NCBI GenBank assembly: GCA_017546605.1
Contig: JAFYSH010000019.1
Span: 1 to 64,000, forward strand
Length of the DNA stretch: 64,000 nucleotides
Source: Bacteroidales bacterium
GTDB taxonomy: Bacteria; Bacteroidota; Bacteroidia; Bacteroidales; UBA932
Reading direction: 5' to 3'
The translations under genes were made by a program, and so were the position numbers. Below are positions 1 to 8,582 of this stretch, in pieces. Below the pieces are notes generated by a model. The model was given only the letters and a program-made list of their open reading frames with translations, was not told where the DNA came from and did not search any database. Each line of letters begins with the position of its first letter. The stretch's first letter is position 1.

Positions 1-33
1 GAATGCAGACAATCCTAAAAGAATCTTCTTCAT
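1..33 (-). CDS. 5' end of a leftward exported protein (partial)
   Basis: Only the first eleven codons lie in the window. They start at an ATG (complement of 31-33) and read MKKILLGLSAF, which looks like the n- and h-region of a signal peptide. A -7-like element lies upstream at 108-115. Nothing more can be said about the product; it could also be a lipoprotein. Confidence 0.45.
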   Translation of the reverse strand, partial: MKKILLGLSAF

Positions 34-107
34 GATTAAAAAGGTTTAATAAATAGTTTTATAAAAAATTAACGATATTACAACAAAAGCCAATGACAAT
101 ATTTTTT

Positions 108-115
108 CAAACTTA
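108..115 (-). promoter_or_regulatory. candidate -7 element of the partial leftward gene
   Basis: On the minus strand this reads TAAGTTTG, matching the Bacteroidota TAnnTTTG consensus. No TTTG is found at the expected 19-20 bp upstream, so support is partial. The start codon lies about 75 nt downstream. Confidence 0.4.
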
Positions 116-150
116 GAAAAAATTTCCTCAAGTCGTTCCAGAAATGTTAC

Positions 151-160
151 GGGGGGGGGG
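151..160. repeat. homopolymeric G10 tract
   Basis: Ten consecutive G residues in an otherwise AT-rich intergenic region. The tract lies about 36 bp upstream of the candidate -7 element of the leftward partial gene. Such tracts are prone to slippage, but an assembly or sequencing length error is also possible. Confidence 0.8.
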
Positions 161-272
161 AAAATTGCTGATTATCAACAATATATTTTTTCAATATCAC
201 CCATCGTTACTTCCGAACTCGATGAAGTCAAATGGCTGGTTTGCCTCGCCGGTGTTAGCCGCTTCAACAAAA

Positions 273-306
273 AAAAGGGAGAACAGCAAAACTGTTCTCC
301 CTTTTT
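273..306 (-). terminator. rho-independent terminator after rpmE2
   Basis: A perfect 10-bp stem (277-286 with 292-301) closes a five-base loop. It is flanked by an A run on the left and a T run on the right, so it could work in both directions. It sits 30 bp beyond the rpmE2 stop codon. Confidence 0.85.
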
Positions 307-330
307 AAGTCTTGTAATAACTCTTTCGAA

Positions 331-582
331 TTATTTACCAGCCTTTTTATAGCGTTGGTAGAATTTATCAACACGACCTGCGGTGTCAACCAATTTCATC
401 TTACCAGTGTAGAACGGGTGAGAAGTGTTTGAAATTTCGACTTTCACCAAGGGATAGGTAACACCTTCTACTTCCAAAGTTTCCTTAGTGTTGATGCATG
501 AACGTGTAATGAACACGTGATCGTTTGACATATCCTTGAAAGCTACAAGGCGGTAGTTTTCGGGATGAATTCCTTTTTTCAT
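331..582 (-). CDS. rpmE2: 50S ribosomal protein L31, type B
   Basis: This is a large-subunit ribosomal protein of 83 residues, the usual length of type B L31. The conserved SHPFYTGK segment is at about residues 53-60 and [10 protein letters not shown] at about 69-78. The protein has a single Cys and lacks the CxxC pairs of the zinc-binding form, so it is the zinc-independent variant. In other bacteria that variant may replace the zinc form when zinc is scarce; no zinc-dependent copy is visible here and no Zur-like site was recognised. It is monocistronic, with its own full promoter upstream and a strong terminator downstream. Confidence 0.96.
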   Translation of the reverse strand: MKKGIHPENYRLVAFKDMSNDHVFITRSCINTKETLEVEGVTYPLVKVEISNTSHPFYTGKMKLVDTAGRVDKFYQRYKKAGK

Positions 583-607
583 AATATTCGTTGTTTAAAA
601 TGGACGG

Positions 608-639
608 CAAAAGTAAGGATTATTTCACAATGACACAAA
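608..639 (-). promoter_or_regulatory. rpmE2 promoter (TTTG-N20-TAnnTTTG)
   Basis: On the minus strand the -33 TTTG (639-636) is followed after 20 bp by TACTTTTG (615-608). This is a complete match to the primary sigma-factor consensus of Bacteroidota. The rpmE2 start codon is 25 nt downstream. Confidence 0.8.
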
Positions 640-659
640 TTAATTTTCATTTATTTACA

Positions 660-1847
660 TTATCCCAGTGACTTGATACGCCACAACGCATCCTCGTACA
701 ACTGATAACGTTTCGCCTTACGAATCCATTTTTGTTCCTCCACCTTAATGTATTCACGGATAGAGGTCCAGTCGCCCCCATTGAGCACATAATCTGTCAG
801 AACTTGGTCCCCCAAACCTTTCGGGTCCAAATCAAATTCTTCACACTCCATCTTGAAGAAGCGCATCATTCGCAGTGTATGCGCCAAAGCATGGAACGGT
901 TCTCCCGGAACCGGCAACCACTGAAAGCCATAACATACTTGGCCAGCATATTGTCCGGATGTAGGTGTGAAATGAGTCCAGCGCAACAAAACACCCCCGT
1001 CGTAGAGCGGATGATTCGGATCATTCCAGCCCGCATATTTGTGTTGACGGTTGTATTGCGCCAAACTTTTGAGATACGGCGCTCCAACTTGTTCATAAGG
1101 CAAACAAGTCCCTCGCCCATCGGACAAGTTCGTTGCAGCCCATAGCCCCATACCGCTGTAAAAACCACAGGTAAACAACCCTGCCACCTCGGGAGCGGGC
1201 GGAATGGTCCAAGACATCAGCACCCCCGAAGCCGGAGAAGCTGCATATGAGATAATGTGCAAAGGAAACTTAGCTCCCAGTTCGGCATAAAAAAGGTTGG
1301 CCAATTCACCCAAAGTCAAGCCATGACGATGGGGCAAGCCTTCAACCTGCCCAACTTGAGGTGCAGATTTCTTCACACGCAACGGTGTACCTTCCACCGA
1401 GCGGCCAGACGGATTCGCCCGATCAACCAAGTAGATTGAAATCGGCGTATTGGCTCGGTGCAAACTGGCAAACAAGTGGTATAACAGGGCCGGCGTTTGA
1501 TCATACCGGGCCCCAATATCTTGCAATTCAATAATCAGCGCATCCAAATCGGCAAACAAAGCAGCATCAGGATCCATGCCCAACGCATAGAAACGAACAT
1601 TCGTTCCCGGTTCCAGCAGTTCTTGGTACAAAGACACCTCTTCCGGAACACCTTGCTCATATTCTCCAAAAAAGCCGGTTTGGGGATAAAACACCTTTTC
1701 CAGATTTCCTTTCTTCGCCCAAACTTCAAAACGATATTGGCCCGTAACCGGATTCCAGGCAGCCTGATTACACAACAAGCCAATCCGACCTCTGTTCAAG
1801 ACCAGATCGGGCTGTTCATCCAAGGGTGTTGTTCGAAATGAAAACAT
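660..1847 (-). CDS. DUF1343 / NamZ-like (GH171-type) protein, probably altered active site
   Basis: This 395-residue protein matches the DUF1343 family, which includes exo-beta-N-acetylmuramidase NamZ of peptidoglycan recycling. Visible family blocks are RIGLLCNQAA (21-30), LQDIGARY (about 108-115), DRANPSGRSVEGTPL (about 144-158) and HRHGLTLGELANLFY (about 174-188). The signature PEHGF motif reads PQTGF at 55-59, so the conserved Glu and His are replaced by Gln and Thr. No signal peptide is visible, which suggests a cytoplasmic location, whereas many family members are exported. It follows glmM by 9 bp and is probably the last gene of that operon. Family assignment is confident; muramidase activity is doubtful. 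Confidence 0.75.
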   Translation of the reverse strand: MFSFRTTPLDEQPDLVLNRGRIGLLCNQAAWNPVTGQYRFEVWAKKGNLEKVFYPQTGFFGEYEQGVPEEVSLYQELLEPGTNVRFYALGMDPDAALFADLDALIIELQDIGARYDQTPALLYHLFASLHRANTPISIYLVDRANPSGRSVEGTPLRVKKSAPQVGQVEGLPHRHGLTLGELANLFYAELGAKFPLHIISYAASPASGVLMSWTIPPAPEVAGLFTCGFYSGMGLWAATNLSDGRGTCLPYEQVGAPYLKSLAQYNRQHKYAGWNDPNHPLYDGGVLLRWTHFTPTSGQYAGQVCYGFQWLPVPGEPFHALAHTLRMMRFFKMECEEFDLDPKGLGDQVLTDYVLNGGDWTSIREYIKVEEQKWIRKAKRYQLYEDALWRIKSLG

Positions 1848-1856
1848 GCTCGATTC

Positions 1857-3245
1857 CTACTTGATCTCGTTTGCCACTGCCATTATTTCCTGTGCCAATG
1901 CCTCTGCCTTGGCTTCATCCGAAGCTTCGGAATACACCCGAATAATCGGTTCCGTATTGGACTTGCGCAAATGTACCCACATCCGTTCAGCATCAAAATC
2001 AATCTTCACACCATCAATATCGGTAATCCGCTTGTCCGCATAGCGCAATTTGATCTCCTTGAGAATACGATCAATCAGTGCGGCATCCGACAATTCAATC
2101 CGATTTTTGGAAATCACATAATCCGGATACGTTGCACGCAATTCGGAAGCCTTCATTTTTTTATGAGCCAGGTTACTTAAGAACAACGCAACACCGATCA
2201 AAGCATCCCGACCATAATGCAAATCCGGCACAATGACACCTCCATTTCCTTCTCCACCAATCACGGCACCCGTGCGTTTCATCTCGGTAGTCACATTCAC
2301 CTCTCCCACCGCAGAAGCTGAATAAGTACAGCCATAGCCCTCTGTCACATCCCGAAGCGCACGAGAAGAGGACAAGTTTGAAACCGTCGGACCCGGTTTT
2401 CTAGACAAAATATAATCTGCCACCGATACCAACGTATATTCTTCGCCAAACGGCTCTCCGTTTTCACAAATCAAAGCCAGACGATCCACATCCGGATCGA
2501 CCGATACTCCCAGATCCGCGCCCCCTTGTTTCAAGGTTTCGATCAGATCCACCAAATGTCCCGGAAGCGGTTCTGGATTATGCGCAAAATGCCCTGTCGG
2601 TTCTCCATGCAGGGTCACACAAGCAACACCCAAGGCCTCAAAAAGTTTGGGCATCACAATCCCTCCCACGGAGTTAACGGCATCAAGGACCACCTTGAAT
2701 CCTGCTGCTTGAATCGCAGAACGATCCACCAAAGGATGTTGCAAAACTGCTTCAATATGACGATCTGTAAAATCCTTTTCAACCATCGTTCCCAGGTAAT
2801 CAACCTCTTGGAAATCGAAAGCTTCCTGATCTGCTATCTGCAACAATGCCTCACCTTCCGCTGCATTCAGAAACTCACCCTTCTCATTGAGTAATTTTAA
2901 GGCATTCCATTGTTTGGGGTTGTGAGAAGCTGTCAAAATAATCCCACCGTGCGCCTGTTCAAACACAACCGCCATTTCCACGGTTGGCGTGGAAGCCAAA
3001 CCCGCATTGACCACATCGATACCACAAGCCATCAACGTTCCACAAACAATTGAATCGACCATCTTTCCGGAAATGCGGGCATCACGGCCCACAACTACCT
3101 TAAAACGGTCCTGACCCGGAAAACGTTTCTTAAGTTGCACAGCATAAGCCGATGTAAACTTTACCAAATCAATGGGTGTCAAAGCATTACCAACCTCTCC
3201 ACCAATGGTTCCCCGTATTCCGGAGATAGATTTAATGAGCGTCAT
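1857..3245 (-). CDS. glmM: phosphoglucosamine mutase (alpha-D-phosphohexomutase family)
   Basis: It likely interconverts glucosamine-6-phosphate and glucosamine-1-phosphate for UDP-GlcNAc, and hence peptidoglycan and LPS synthesis. The 462-residue protein has all hexomutase signatures: the phosphoserine loop TASHNP with Ser107, the metal-binding DPDVDR loop (Asp250, Asp252, Asp254), the sugar-binding GEGNGG segment near 330, and the C-terminal phosphate-binding RKSNTEP segment. The N-terminal GISGIRGTIGG-type start is typical of the Bacteroidota enzymes annotated as GlmM. A phosphomannomutase activity cannot be excluded from sequence. It lies 19 bp after batE and 9 bp before the NamZ-like gene. 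Confidence 0.88.
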   Translation of the reverse strand: MTLIKSISGIRGTIGGEVGNALTPIDLVKFTSAYAVQLKKRFPGQDRFKVVVGRDARISGKMVDSIVCGTLMACGIDVVNAGLASTPTVEMAVVFEQAHGGIILTASHNPKQWNALKLLNEKGEFLNAAEGEALLQIADQEAFDFQEVDYLGTMVEKDFTDRHIEAVLQHPLVDRSAIQAAGFKVVLDAVNSVGGIVMPKLFEALGVACVTLHGEPTGHFAHNPEPLPGHLVDLIETLKQGGADLGVSVDPDVDRLALICENGEPFGEEYTLVSVADYILSRKPGPTVSNLSSSRALRDVTEGYGCTYSASAVGEVNVTTEMKRTGAVIGGEGNGGVIVPDLHYGRDALIGVALFLSNLAHKKMKASELRATYPDYVISKNRIELSDAALIDRILKEIKLRYADKRITDIDGVKIDFDAERMWVHLRKSNTEPIIRVYSEASDEAKAEALAQEIMAVANEIK

Positions 3246-3264
3246 AATTTATATCGTTTAGGTC

Positions 3265-4026
3265 TTAAATAATCTCTGCCTCTTGTTTTTGAATCCAGCC
3301 TTGTCGTCCATCGGACAATTCAATCCGCATCCAGTTTCCCAAATCCTCCAAGACTTCTACTTTCGTCCCTTCGTGCAAAACAAACAAGTTGTTACCTGTA
3401 GCACTCGGAGAACTCTTAACCGAGCTCACCGGAACCGTCACAACCGCTGCATCGTCCGATAACAAGGCCTCTTTGGCCGTCAAACCAAAAGCGCCCGAAA
3501 TAATGGAAAGCAACAGAAAAACAAGCATCATCGCAAAGGCAAACTTACGCAATTTGCGTGAGTTTCCGTATCGGAACAACAACAGAGCCAACAAGGTCAT
3601 GGCAAAAAGCAGCAATGCACACCAGGCCCATGCATCTGCTGAAAGTTTTTCCCGAATGCTGTGTAACAGGGCAACCAAGTAAATTTCCGGAATCTGTTCA
3701 ATTTGGTCCACCGTCTGCCTTTGTGCCATTGCCAAGTTAAAGGAAGCATCCTCAAATGCAGGATCCTGCAATAAGGCACGTTCATAATAGAGGATGGATT
3801 TACCCAGATAGCCCCCTATTTTATAATAGCAATTTCCAATGTTGTAGTCCAAAGCAGCCGAAGCATAACCTGCTTGTTGCAAAGCCAGGTACTGATCCAA
3901 TGCGGCTTGCCAATCCCCTTCTTGGTAAGCTGCAGCTGCAGCCTCCCATCGTTCTTCCGCCACCAAATTCGTTGCATTGGCAAAAAAGCCGAACAATACC
4001 ACCCAATAAATAATGATTCTTCTCAT
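3265..4026 (-). CDS. batE: BatE: TPR protein with SH3-like C-terminus
   Basis: The protein is 253 residues from the ATG at 4026; an upstream TTG at 4050 would overlap batD and is less likely. An N-terminal hydrophobic signal or anchor (about 5-25) precedes TPR-like helices (about 28-110, with LDYNIGNCYYKIG and YYERALLQDP). Two membrane segments follow (about 132-150 and 158-180), then a bacterial SH3-type domain (about 195-250, ending DGRQGWIQKQEAEII). This is the architecture of BatE in the Bacteroides aerotolerance operon. It probably scaffolds the other Bat proteins at the inner membrane; its exact role is unknown. It begins 10 bp after batD. Confidence 0.85.
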   Translation of the reverse strand: MRRIIIYWVVLFGFFANATNLVAEERWEAAAAAYQEGDWQAALDQYLALQQAGYASAALDYNIGNCYYKIGGYLGKSILYYERALLQDPAFEDASFNLAMAQRQTVDQIEQIPEIYLVALLHSIREKLSADAWAWCALLLFAMTLLALLLFRYGNSRKLRKFAFAMMLVFLLLSIISGAFGLTAKEALLSDDAAVVTVPVSSVKSSPSATGNNLFVLHEGTKVEVLEDLGNWMRIELSDGRQGWIQKQEAEII

Positions 4027-4036
4027 AGCTGCATTT

Positions 4037-5860
4037 TTATAAAGATTCAATCATTGCAATAACCGCCACCGCTTCCTGGTAATGCCACTGCATTTGTGCG
4101 GCATCACTTTGCGGTGCATAACGAGCGTATTCACAAGCCTCCAACAACGCCGACAACCGGTCCACCAACACCTGGTCAGCCCCCCGTTGCAACAAGACTT
4201 CACGGATACGCGCCCGGCTCAAATCAGACATCGGAAGGATGAGTTTGTCCGAGAGATAACCCACCAAAGCCTTGTGGAGTTCTTCGTAGAAAGCCGTATA
4301 CAACTGTTGACCTAAAAATGTATGAGCCAATTTCAAACGTGCTTTGGCCATTTTATTGGCCTGACGGTTGCGCATTCCTACTACATCTTGCCGACGTTCA
4401 ATCCGCTTGTCCAAGCCCCAGATGACAAGTCCCGTAAGAAGCAACAACAGCAACGGAATCATCCAGAACACGCCACTTCCACAGAAAAGTTGATTCCCTT
4501 TTCTCAATGCGGAGGTCTGCGTGACGATGTAACGAATATCCTCTCCCAAATTCTTCACCGCGGACTGACGGTTGAAATTACCACCCACAACAGCAGCTGG
4601 CTGACCCTCTGTCGCTTCCACTTGCAAAGACATCGGCGGAGTTTCAAGGGTAACGTAACTCTTGCGCTGCGTATCATAGTAGCTCATCCGCACCGGGTCA
4701 ATGGTATACTCCCCAGCACTTCGGGGAATGAAAGGCACTTCAAAAGTTCGGGTACCAGTCGGGCCGGCACTTCCCACTGAGATGTTTTCAATCCGCTTCA
4801 TGTCATACACCTCAAAGTCGGGATGCAACTCATAGGTGGGCGGATTGATCAGATTGATGTTACCGGTACCACGCACTGTAATCATGAGGTTGACAGCCTC
4901 GTGGGCCTTGACTTGCTGTTTCGACAAGCTTGCCTCCAGTTTGAAACTTCCAACCCCTCCTCCAAACGAAGCAGGAGCCCCTGCTGGCAAATCATTGACC
5001 GTAATCGCTATCGGGTCCGTCATCAGACGCTTGCGCACTGTCCGATAACCGGAATCAAAAAAGTCATCAAAAATCGAATTGGAACGACGATTCTGTGTAC
5101 GTACCGGCACCAGGCAAACTAGTTCTGCCGGATCGATCTTCAAGGAACCTGTACGTTGGGGAATCAACATATAACGACGCAACAAAGCCGCATCATAAAT
5201 TACACCATCTACCTCTTCCCGACTGAATGACACATTCGACGGAGAATCGAACTCATTGCTCCAGAACCCGTCAAAGGACGGAAAACGCGCATCTTCAAAC
5301 CCACTCACCTGACGCCGGGTGTACAACTTCAGGGTCACAATGAGCGGTTCTCCGATCACAACAGAACGCCTGTTCACATCAATCTTCAAGAAGAGATCAC
5401 CTTCTGAGATTCTCTCTCCACCCGTGGCTGAGGATGCAGAAGGCGTCGCCGCCGCTGCTTGGGTGGAACGTTGTGACTTAACGACCTTTATCTCTACCGA
5501 TTTACTGGAATAGGTCTTTCCATCAATGACCACCGATGCGGACGGGATCTGAAAAGTACCCTCCTTCTGCGCCCGCAATACGTACGAATAGGTCATTTCG
5601 AACGATTGGGTACGCTTTCCATTGATGATCTGGGTTCGACTCATCTGACCCGGAACCGGTCCGGTCAACACATCAAAGTTTTCAAACAAGGGCTGTTCAA
5701 ATGACTCAACTCGTTCATTGGCTGTAAAAACCACCTCAAAAGCCTCATCCACCGCAACCACGCTCGGAACTTCTATCCGAAACTCCGGCTGTGCTGCCAA
5801 TCCGATGCAAGAGCAAACAAGCATCCACACAAAAAGCAACTTCTTCATATGACTCGTCAT
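4037..5860 (-). CDS. batD: BatD: periplasmic beta-domain protein of the aerotolerance operon
   Basis: This 607-residue protein has a signal peptide ending near residue 23 (SCIGLAAQ), several Ig-like beta domains in the periplasm, and one transmembrane helix at about 461-480 (FWMIPLLLLLLTGLVIWGL). A cytoplasmic helical tail of about 125 residues follows. That layout is the BatD (oxygen tolerance) family. In Bacteroides the bat operon has been linked to aerotolerance, but BatD has no known catalytic role and probably works as a membrane partner of the VWA proteins. The start may be Met5 (5848), which gives a more typical signal peptide. It begins 8 bp after the batB-batC stop codon. Confidence 0.87.
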   Translation of the reverse strand: MTSHMKKLLFVWMLVCSCIGLAAQPEFRIEVPSVVAVDEAFEVVFTANERVESFEQPLFENFDVLTGPVPGQMSRTQIINGKRTQSFEMTYSYVLRAQKEGTFQIPSASVVIDGKTYSSKSVEIKVVKSQRSTQAAAATPSASSATGGERISEGDLFLKIDVNRRSVVIGEPLIVTLKLYTRRQVSGFEDARFPSFDGFWSNEFDSPSNVSFSREEVDGVIYDAALLRRYMLIPQRTGSLKIDPAELVCLVPVRTQNRRSNSIFDDFFDSGYRTVRKRLMTDPIAITVNDLPAGAPASFGGGVGSFKLEASLSKQQVKAHEAVNLMITVRGTGNINLINPPTYELHPDFEVYDMKRIENISVGSAGPTGTRTFEVPFIPRSAGEYTIDPVRMSYYDTQRKSYVTLETPPMSLQVEATEGQPAAVVGGNFNRQSAVKNLGEDIRYIVTQTSALRKGNQLFCGSGVFWMIPLLLLLLTGLVIWGLDKRIERRQDVVGMRNRQANKMAKARLKLAHTFLGQQLYTAFYEELHKALVGYLSDKLILPMSDLSRARIREVLLQRGADQVLVDRLSALLEACEYARYAPQSDAAQMQWHYQEAVAVIAMIESL

Positions 5861-5868
5861 CCTCTTAG

Positions 5869-7587
5869 TTACCAGTTCTTATCTCTTTTCTTTTCTTTCA
5901 ATTTTTTAGCCTTCTCCTTCTTAACCTTGTCTTGAGTTTCCTTTTCTTGATCCTCTAAGGCTTGCAAGATCTGCTGGGCAGCTTGCGGTGAAATTTGAGG
6001 CTGCTGTGCCGGGTTGGACTGCTGCTGTTGCTGATCCTTGTTCTGATCCTGCTTAGAATCCTTCGGCTGCTGCTGATCTTGTTGTTGATCCTGCTGCTGA
6101 TCCTGCTGGTCTTGTTGATCCTGCGATTGGTCCTGCTGCTGTTGCTGATTCTCCAACATCTTTTGGGCATAGGCCAAATTCGTCTTGGTATCCATATCCG
6201 TCGGATTTTTCCGCAAGGACTCCTTGTAAGCCGCTACGGCTTCTGCATATTTTTTCTGTGCAAGACAAGCGTTTCCCAAGTTGTGCTGAAATTGTGCTAT
6301 TTGCTGAGGATCGGTCAACCCAATCGAATCAACAATCTCCCGGTAATAGTGTTCCGCCTCCTGAGCACGATCCAACAACACCAAGGTATTTCCCAGGTTA
6401 TAATGAGAAACTTTCGACAGGGAGTCCTTCAACAAACCCCGACGATAAGCCAGCTCGGCCTCCGCATAATTTTCTTTCTTGAAGTTCTTATTCCCCTTCC
6501 GGACTTCCGAACGGTCATGCTGACCATAAACGGTCGAAGACAACAAGAGGAAAAGCAACACCACAAGGGGTGACTTTCCTACTCCGCCGAACAACGATCG
6601 ACGATTTCTTCGGTTACCCAAACTCATCTCTACCAACAAAAAGAAAATTGCGATGCCAAAAAAGTACATATATTGCTCATCAAAATCTTCGAACACCAAG
6701 GACTGGTATTGTTTGGCATCCAAACTGCGAATGTCGTCAATAATCGGATTCAATCCAAATTCACTATTTCCAGCTCTTACATAAATGCCATTACCCGCTT
6801 CGGCAACCTGATGCAGAATCGCCTCATCCAGACGAGTAACCACCACATTTCCATTCTTGTCCCGAAGCAATCCTCCATCCTTGACCGGAATCGGCTTACC
6901 CTCCGGAGAACCCACTCCCACGCAATACACCCGAATGCCCATTTCGGTTGCAGCCTTCGCAGCTTCCACCGGATCATCCTCGTGATTTTCTCCATCCGTT
7001 ATCAAAATAATGGCCCGGCTGTTCTCCGAATCCATGGAAAAACTTTTGATAGCCGTCGTAATAGCATCCCCCAGCGCCGTTCCTTGAACCGGTACTGATT
7101 CCGTGGCGATGGTATTCAAAAAGATCTTGGCAGACACATAGTCGGTCGTAATCGGCAACTGGACAAAGGACTGCCCCGCAAAAATGATCAAGCCAATGCG
7201 ATCGTCCTTCAAACGATCCACCAATTTGGAAATAGCCAATTTTGCGCGTTCCAATCGGTTCGGCGAATAATCTTGTGCCAACATCGAATTGGAAACGTCC
7301 AGGACAACCATCACTTCCACGCCTTTTGCTTCGTGCTCTTTCAACCTGGCCCCCATCACAGGACGAGAAAGCCCCAGTACAAAAAAGAACCAAGCTAACG
7401 AAAAAAAGCACAAGCGCACCCAACCCTTATAACGTGGTGCATCCGGCATCAGCCGTTCCACCAACAAAGTGTCCCCAAAACGCTGAATGCGTTTCTTCCG
7501 ATTGCGACGCACCAGGGCGTATACCAGAAAAAAGATCGGGATGAGGAACCACAACAACAATAAATCTGCCTGTATAAAATGTATCAT
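5869..7587 (-). CDS. BatB-BatC fusion: VWA domain joined to a TPR protein
   Basis: One continuous 572-residue frame holds two proteins that are usually separate. Residues 1-330 are BatB: membrane helices at about 9-26 and 58-75, a VWA domain with MIDAS motif D97-V-S99-N-S101, and a helix at about 307-323. Residues 339-355 resemble the signal peptide of BatC (hydrophobic, ending VYGQ) and now form an internal membrane segment. Residues 360-480 are TPR repeats. Residues 481-525 are a Gln/Asp low-complexity stretch, and the tail is a charged Lys/Glu helix. The ATG at 7587 overlaps the batA stop by one base (TGATG), implying coupled translation. A read error joining two genes is possible but no disrupted motif is visible. 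Confidence 0.87.
   Translation of the reverse strand: MIHFIQADLLLLWFLIPIFFLVYALVRRNRKKRIQRFGDTLLVERLMPDAPRYKGWVRLCFFSLAWFFFVLGLSRPVMGARLKEHEAKGVEVMVVLDVSNSMLAQDYSPNRLERAKLAISKLVDRLKDDRIGLIIFAGQSFVQLPITTDYVSAKIFLNTIATESVPVQGTALGDAITTAIKSFSMDSENSRAIILITDGENHEDDPVEAAKAATEMGIRVYCVGVGSPEGKPIPVKDGGLLRDKNGNVVVTRLDEAILHQVAEAGNGIYVRAGNSEFGLNPIIDDIRSLDAKQYQSLVFEDFDEQYMYFFGIAIFFLLVEMSLGNRRNRRSLFGGVGKSPLVVLLFLLLSSTVYGQHDRSEVRKGNKNFKKENYAEAELAYRRGLLKDSLSKVSHYNLGNTLVLLDRAQEAEHYYREIVDSIGLTDPQQIAQFQHNLGNACLAQKKYAEAVAAYKESLRKNPTDMDTKTNLAYAQKMLENQQQQQDQSQDQQDQQDQQQDQQQDQQQPKDSKQDQNKDQQQQQSNPAQQPQISPQAAQQILQALEDQEKETQDKVKKEKAKKLKEKKRDKNW
6013..6147 (-). repeat. Gln/Asp-coding low-complexity repeat in the BatC part
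   Basis: Short irregular units rich in CAG, CAA and GAT (minus strand) encode residues 481-525, made mostly of Q, QQ, QD and QQD steps. The periodic sequence also creates a long spurious open frame on the opposite strand. Confidence 0.85.
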
Positions 7588-8582
7588 CAAACCATCCTCC
7601 TAGCCAACATAAAACGCGTAATTACTTCCAACAACAAGGCCGCCAAAGCAATCCACGCAAACTTCATAAAATATTCTTCGTAGATAGGGAACGAGTCCAC
7701 CGTCGTACGGCTCTTTTCCATCTCATTAATCTGTGCATAAATTTCGCGCAGTTTGGTATTATCCGTCGCACGGAAATACGTTCCTCCGGTTTGTTCTGCC
7801 AACTGGCGCAACAGGTCTTCATCAATTTCTACGGCCACTTGCGTAACTTGTACCCCAAACGGAGTTACAACCGGATACGGAGCCTGTCCACGTTTCCCTA
7901 CACCAATGGTATAAACCCGAACACCATAAGTCTGAGCAATTTCCGCAGCCATCTGCGGAGTGATCTCTCCCCGATTGTTCACACCATCCGTCAGCAGAAT
8001 CACCACACGACTGGGAGCATCGGAATCTTTCAAACGAGAAACAGCCGTTGCCAAACCATTACCAATTGCCGTACCATCCTCAATCAACCCACATTCCACT
8101 TCCTTCATCAAATTGATGAGCGTTGCACGATCGGTCGTCAAGGGAGATTGGGTAAAACTCTCTCCCGCAAAAACGACAAGACCAATCCGATCAGAAGGGC
8201 GTTCCGCTATAAACTGGATGGCAATATCCTTTGCTGCGCCAATCCGGTCCGGAACAAAGTCACGCGCCAACATAGACGTGGAAATATCCATGGCCAGTAC
8301 GATGTCAATCCCTTCGGTGTCTACTTGCTGAAAAGTAGAGGAAGAACGAGGACGGGCCACTGCGGCGATCAACGCAGCCAATGCCAAGAGTCGCAGCGCG
8401 AAAGGAATGTGACGCAAGAAACGTTTCCATTGCCCCCGCTGATGAAGGAAAGGCAAGGTCGTCGCCACCATCAAACTCGGCCGACGTTGTTTCCATTCCC
8501 GCCACAAATAGAGAGCCAATAGCGGCAACAAGAGCAGCTCGGCATACAGCACCCAAGGGTATTCAAAATATAGGTTATTCAC
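7587..8582 (-). CDS. batA: BatA: membrane-anchored VWA protein
   Basis: This 331-residue protein starts at GTG (8582), overlapping the preceding gene by 8 bp. Two N-terminal membrane helices (about 12-28 and 60-76) lead to a VWA domain with an intact MIDAS: D99-I-S101-T-S103, Thr in EDGTAIG near 171, and Asp in LLTDG near 199. A C-terminal helix at about 308-326 anchors the other end. BatA is a metal-binding adhesion-type protein of the Bacteroides aerotolerance operon, likely paired with BatB and dependent on the MoxR ATPase. The stop codon overlaps the batB-batC start, so the pair is translationally coupled. Confidence 0.9.
   Translation of the reverse strand: MNNLYFEYPWVLYAELLLLPLLALYLWREWKQRRPSLMVATTLPFLHQRGQWKRFLRHIPFALRLLALAALIAAVARPRSSSTFQQVDTEGIDIVLAMDISTSMLARDFVPDRIGAAKDIAIQFIAERPSDRIGLVVFAGESFTQSPLTTDRATLINLMKEVECGLIEDGTAIGNGLATAVSRLKDSDAPSRVVILLTDGVNNRGEITPQMAAEIAQTYGVRVYTIGVGKRGQAPYPVVTPFGVQVTQVAVEIDEDLLRQLAEQTGGTYFRATDNTKLREIYAQINEMEKSRTTVDSFPIYEEYFMKFAWIALAALLLEVITRFMLARRMV

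Larger units (their letters stand above)
34..330. other. AT-rich intergenic region between the partial exported-protein gene and rpmE2
   Basis: No credible coding sequence is present. It holds a candidate leftward -7 element (108-115), a run of ten G residues (151-160) and, at its right end, a strong hairpin with A and T flanks (277-301). The remainder is AT-rich leader sequence without other recognisable structure. Confidence 0.6.

Noticed and set aside
5995..6573. Long rightward open frame encoding a Leu-rich protein
   Set aside because: It is the antisense of the BatC Gln/Asp low-complexity and TPR region; the Leu codons are complements of CAG/CAA repeats.
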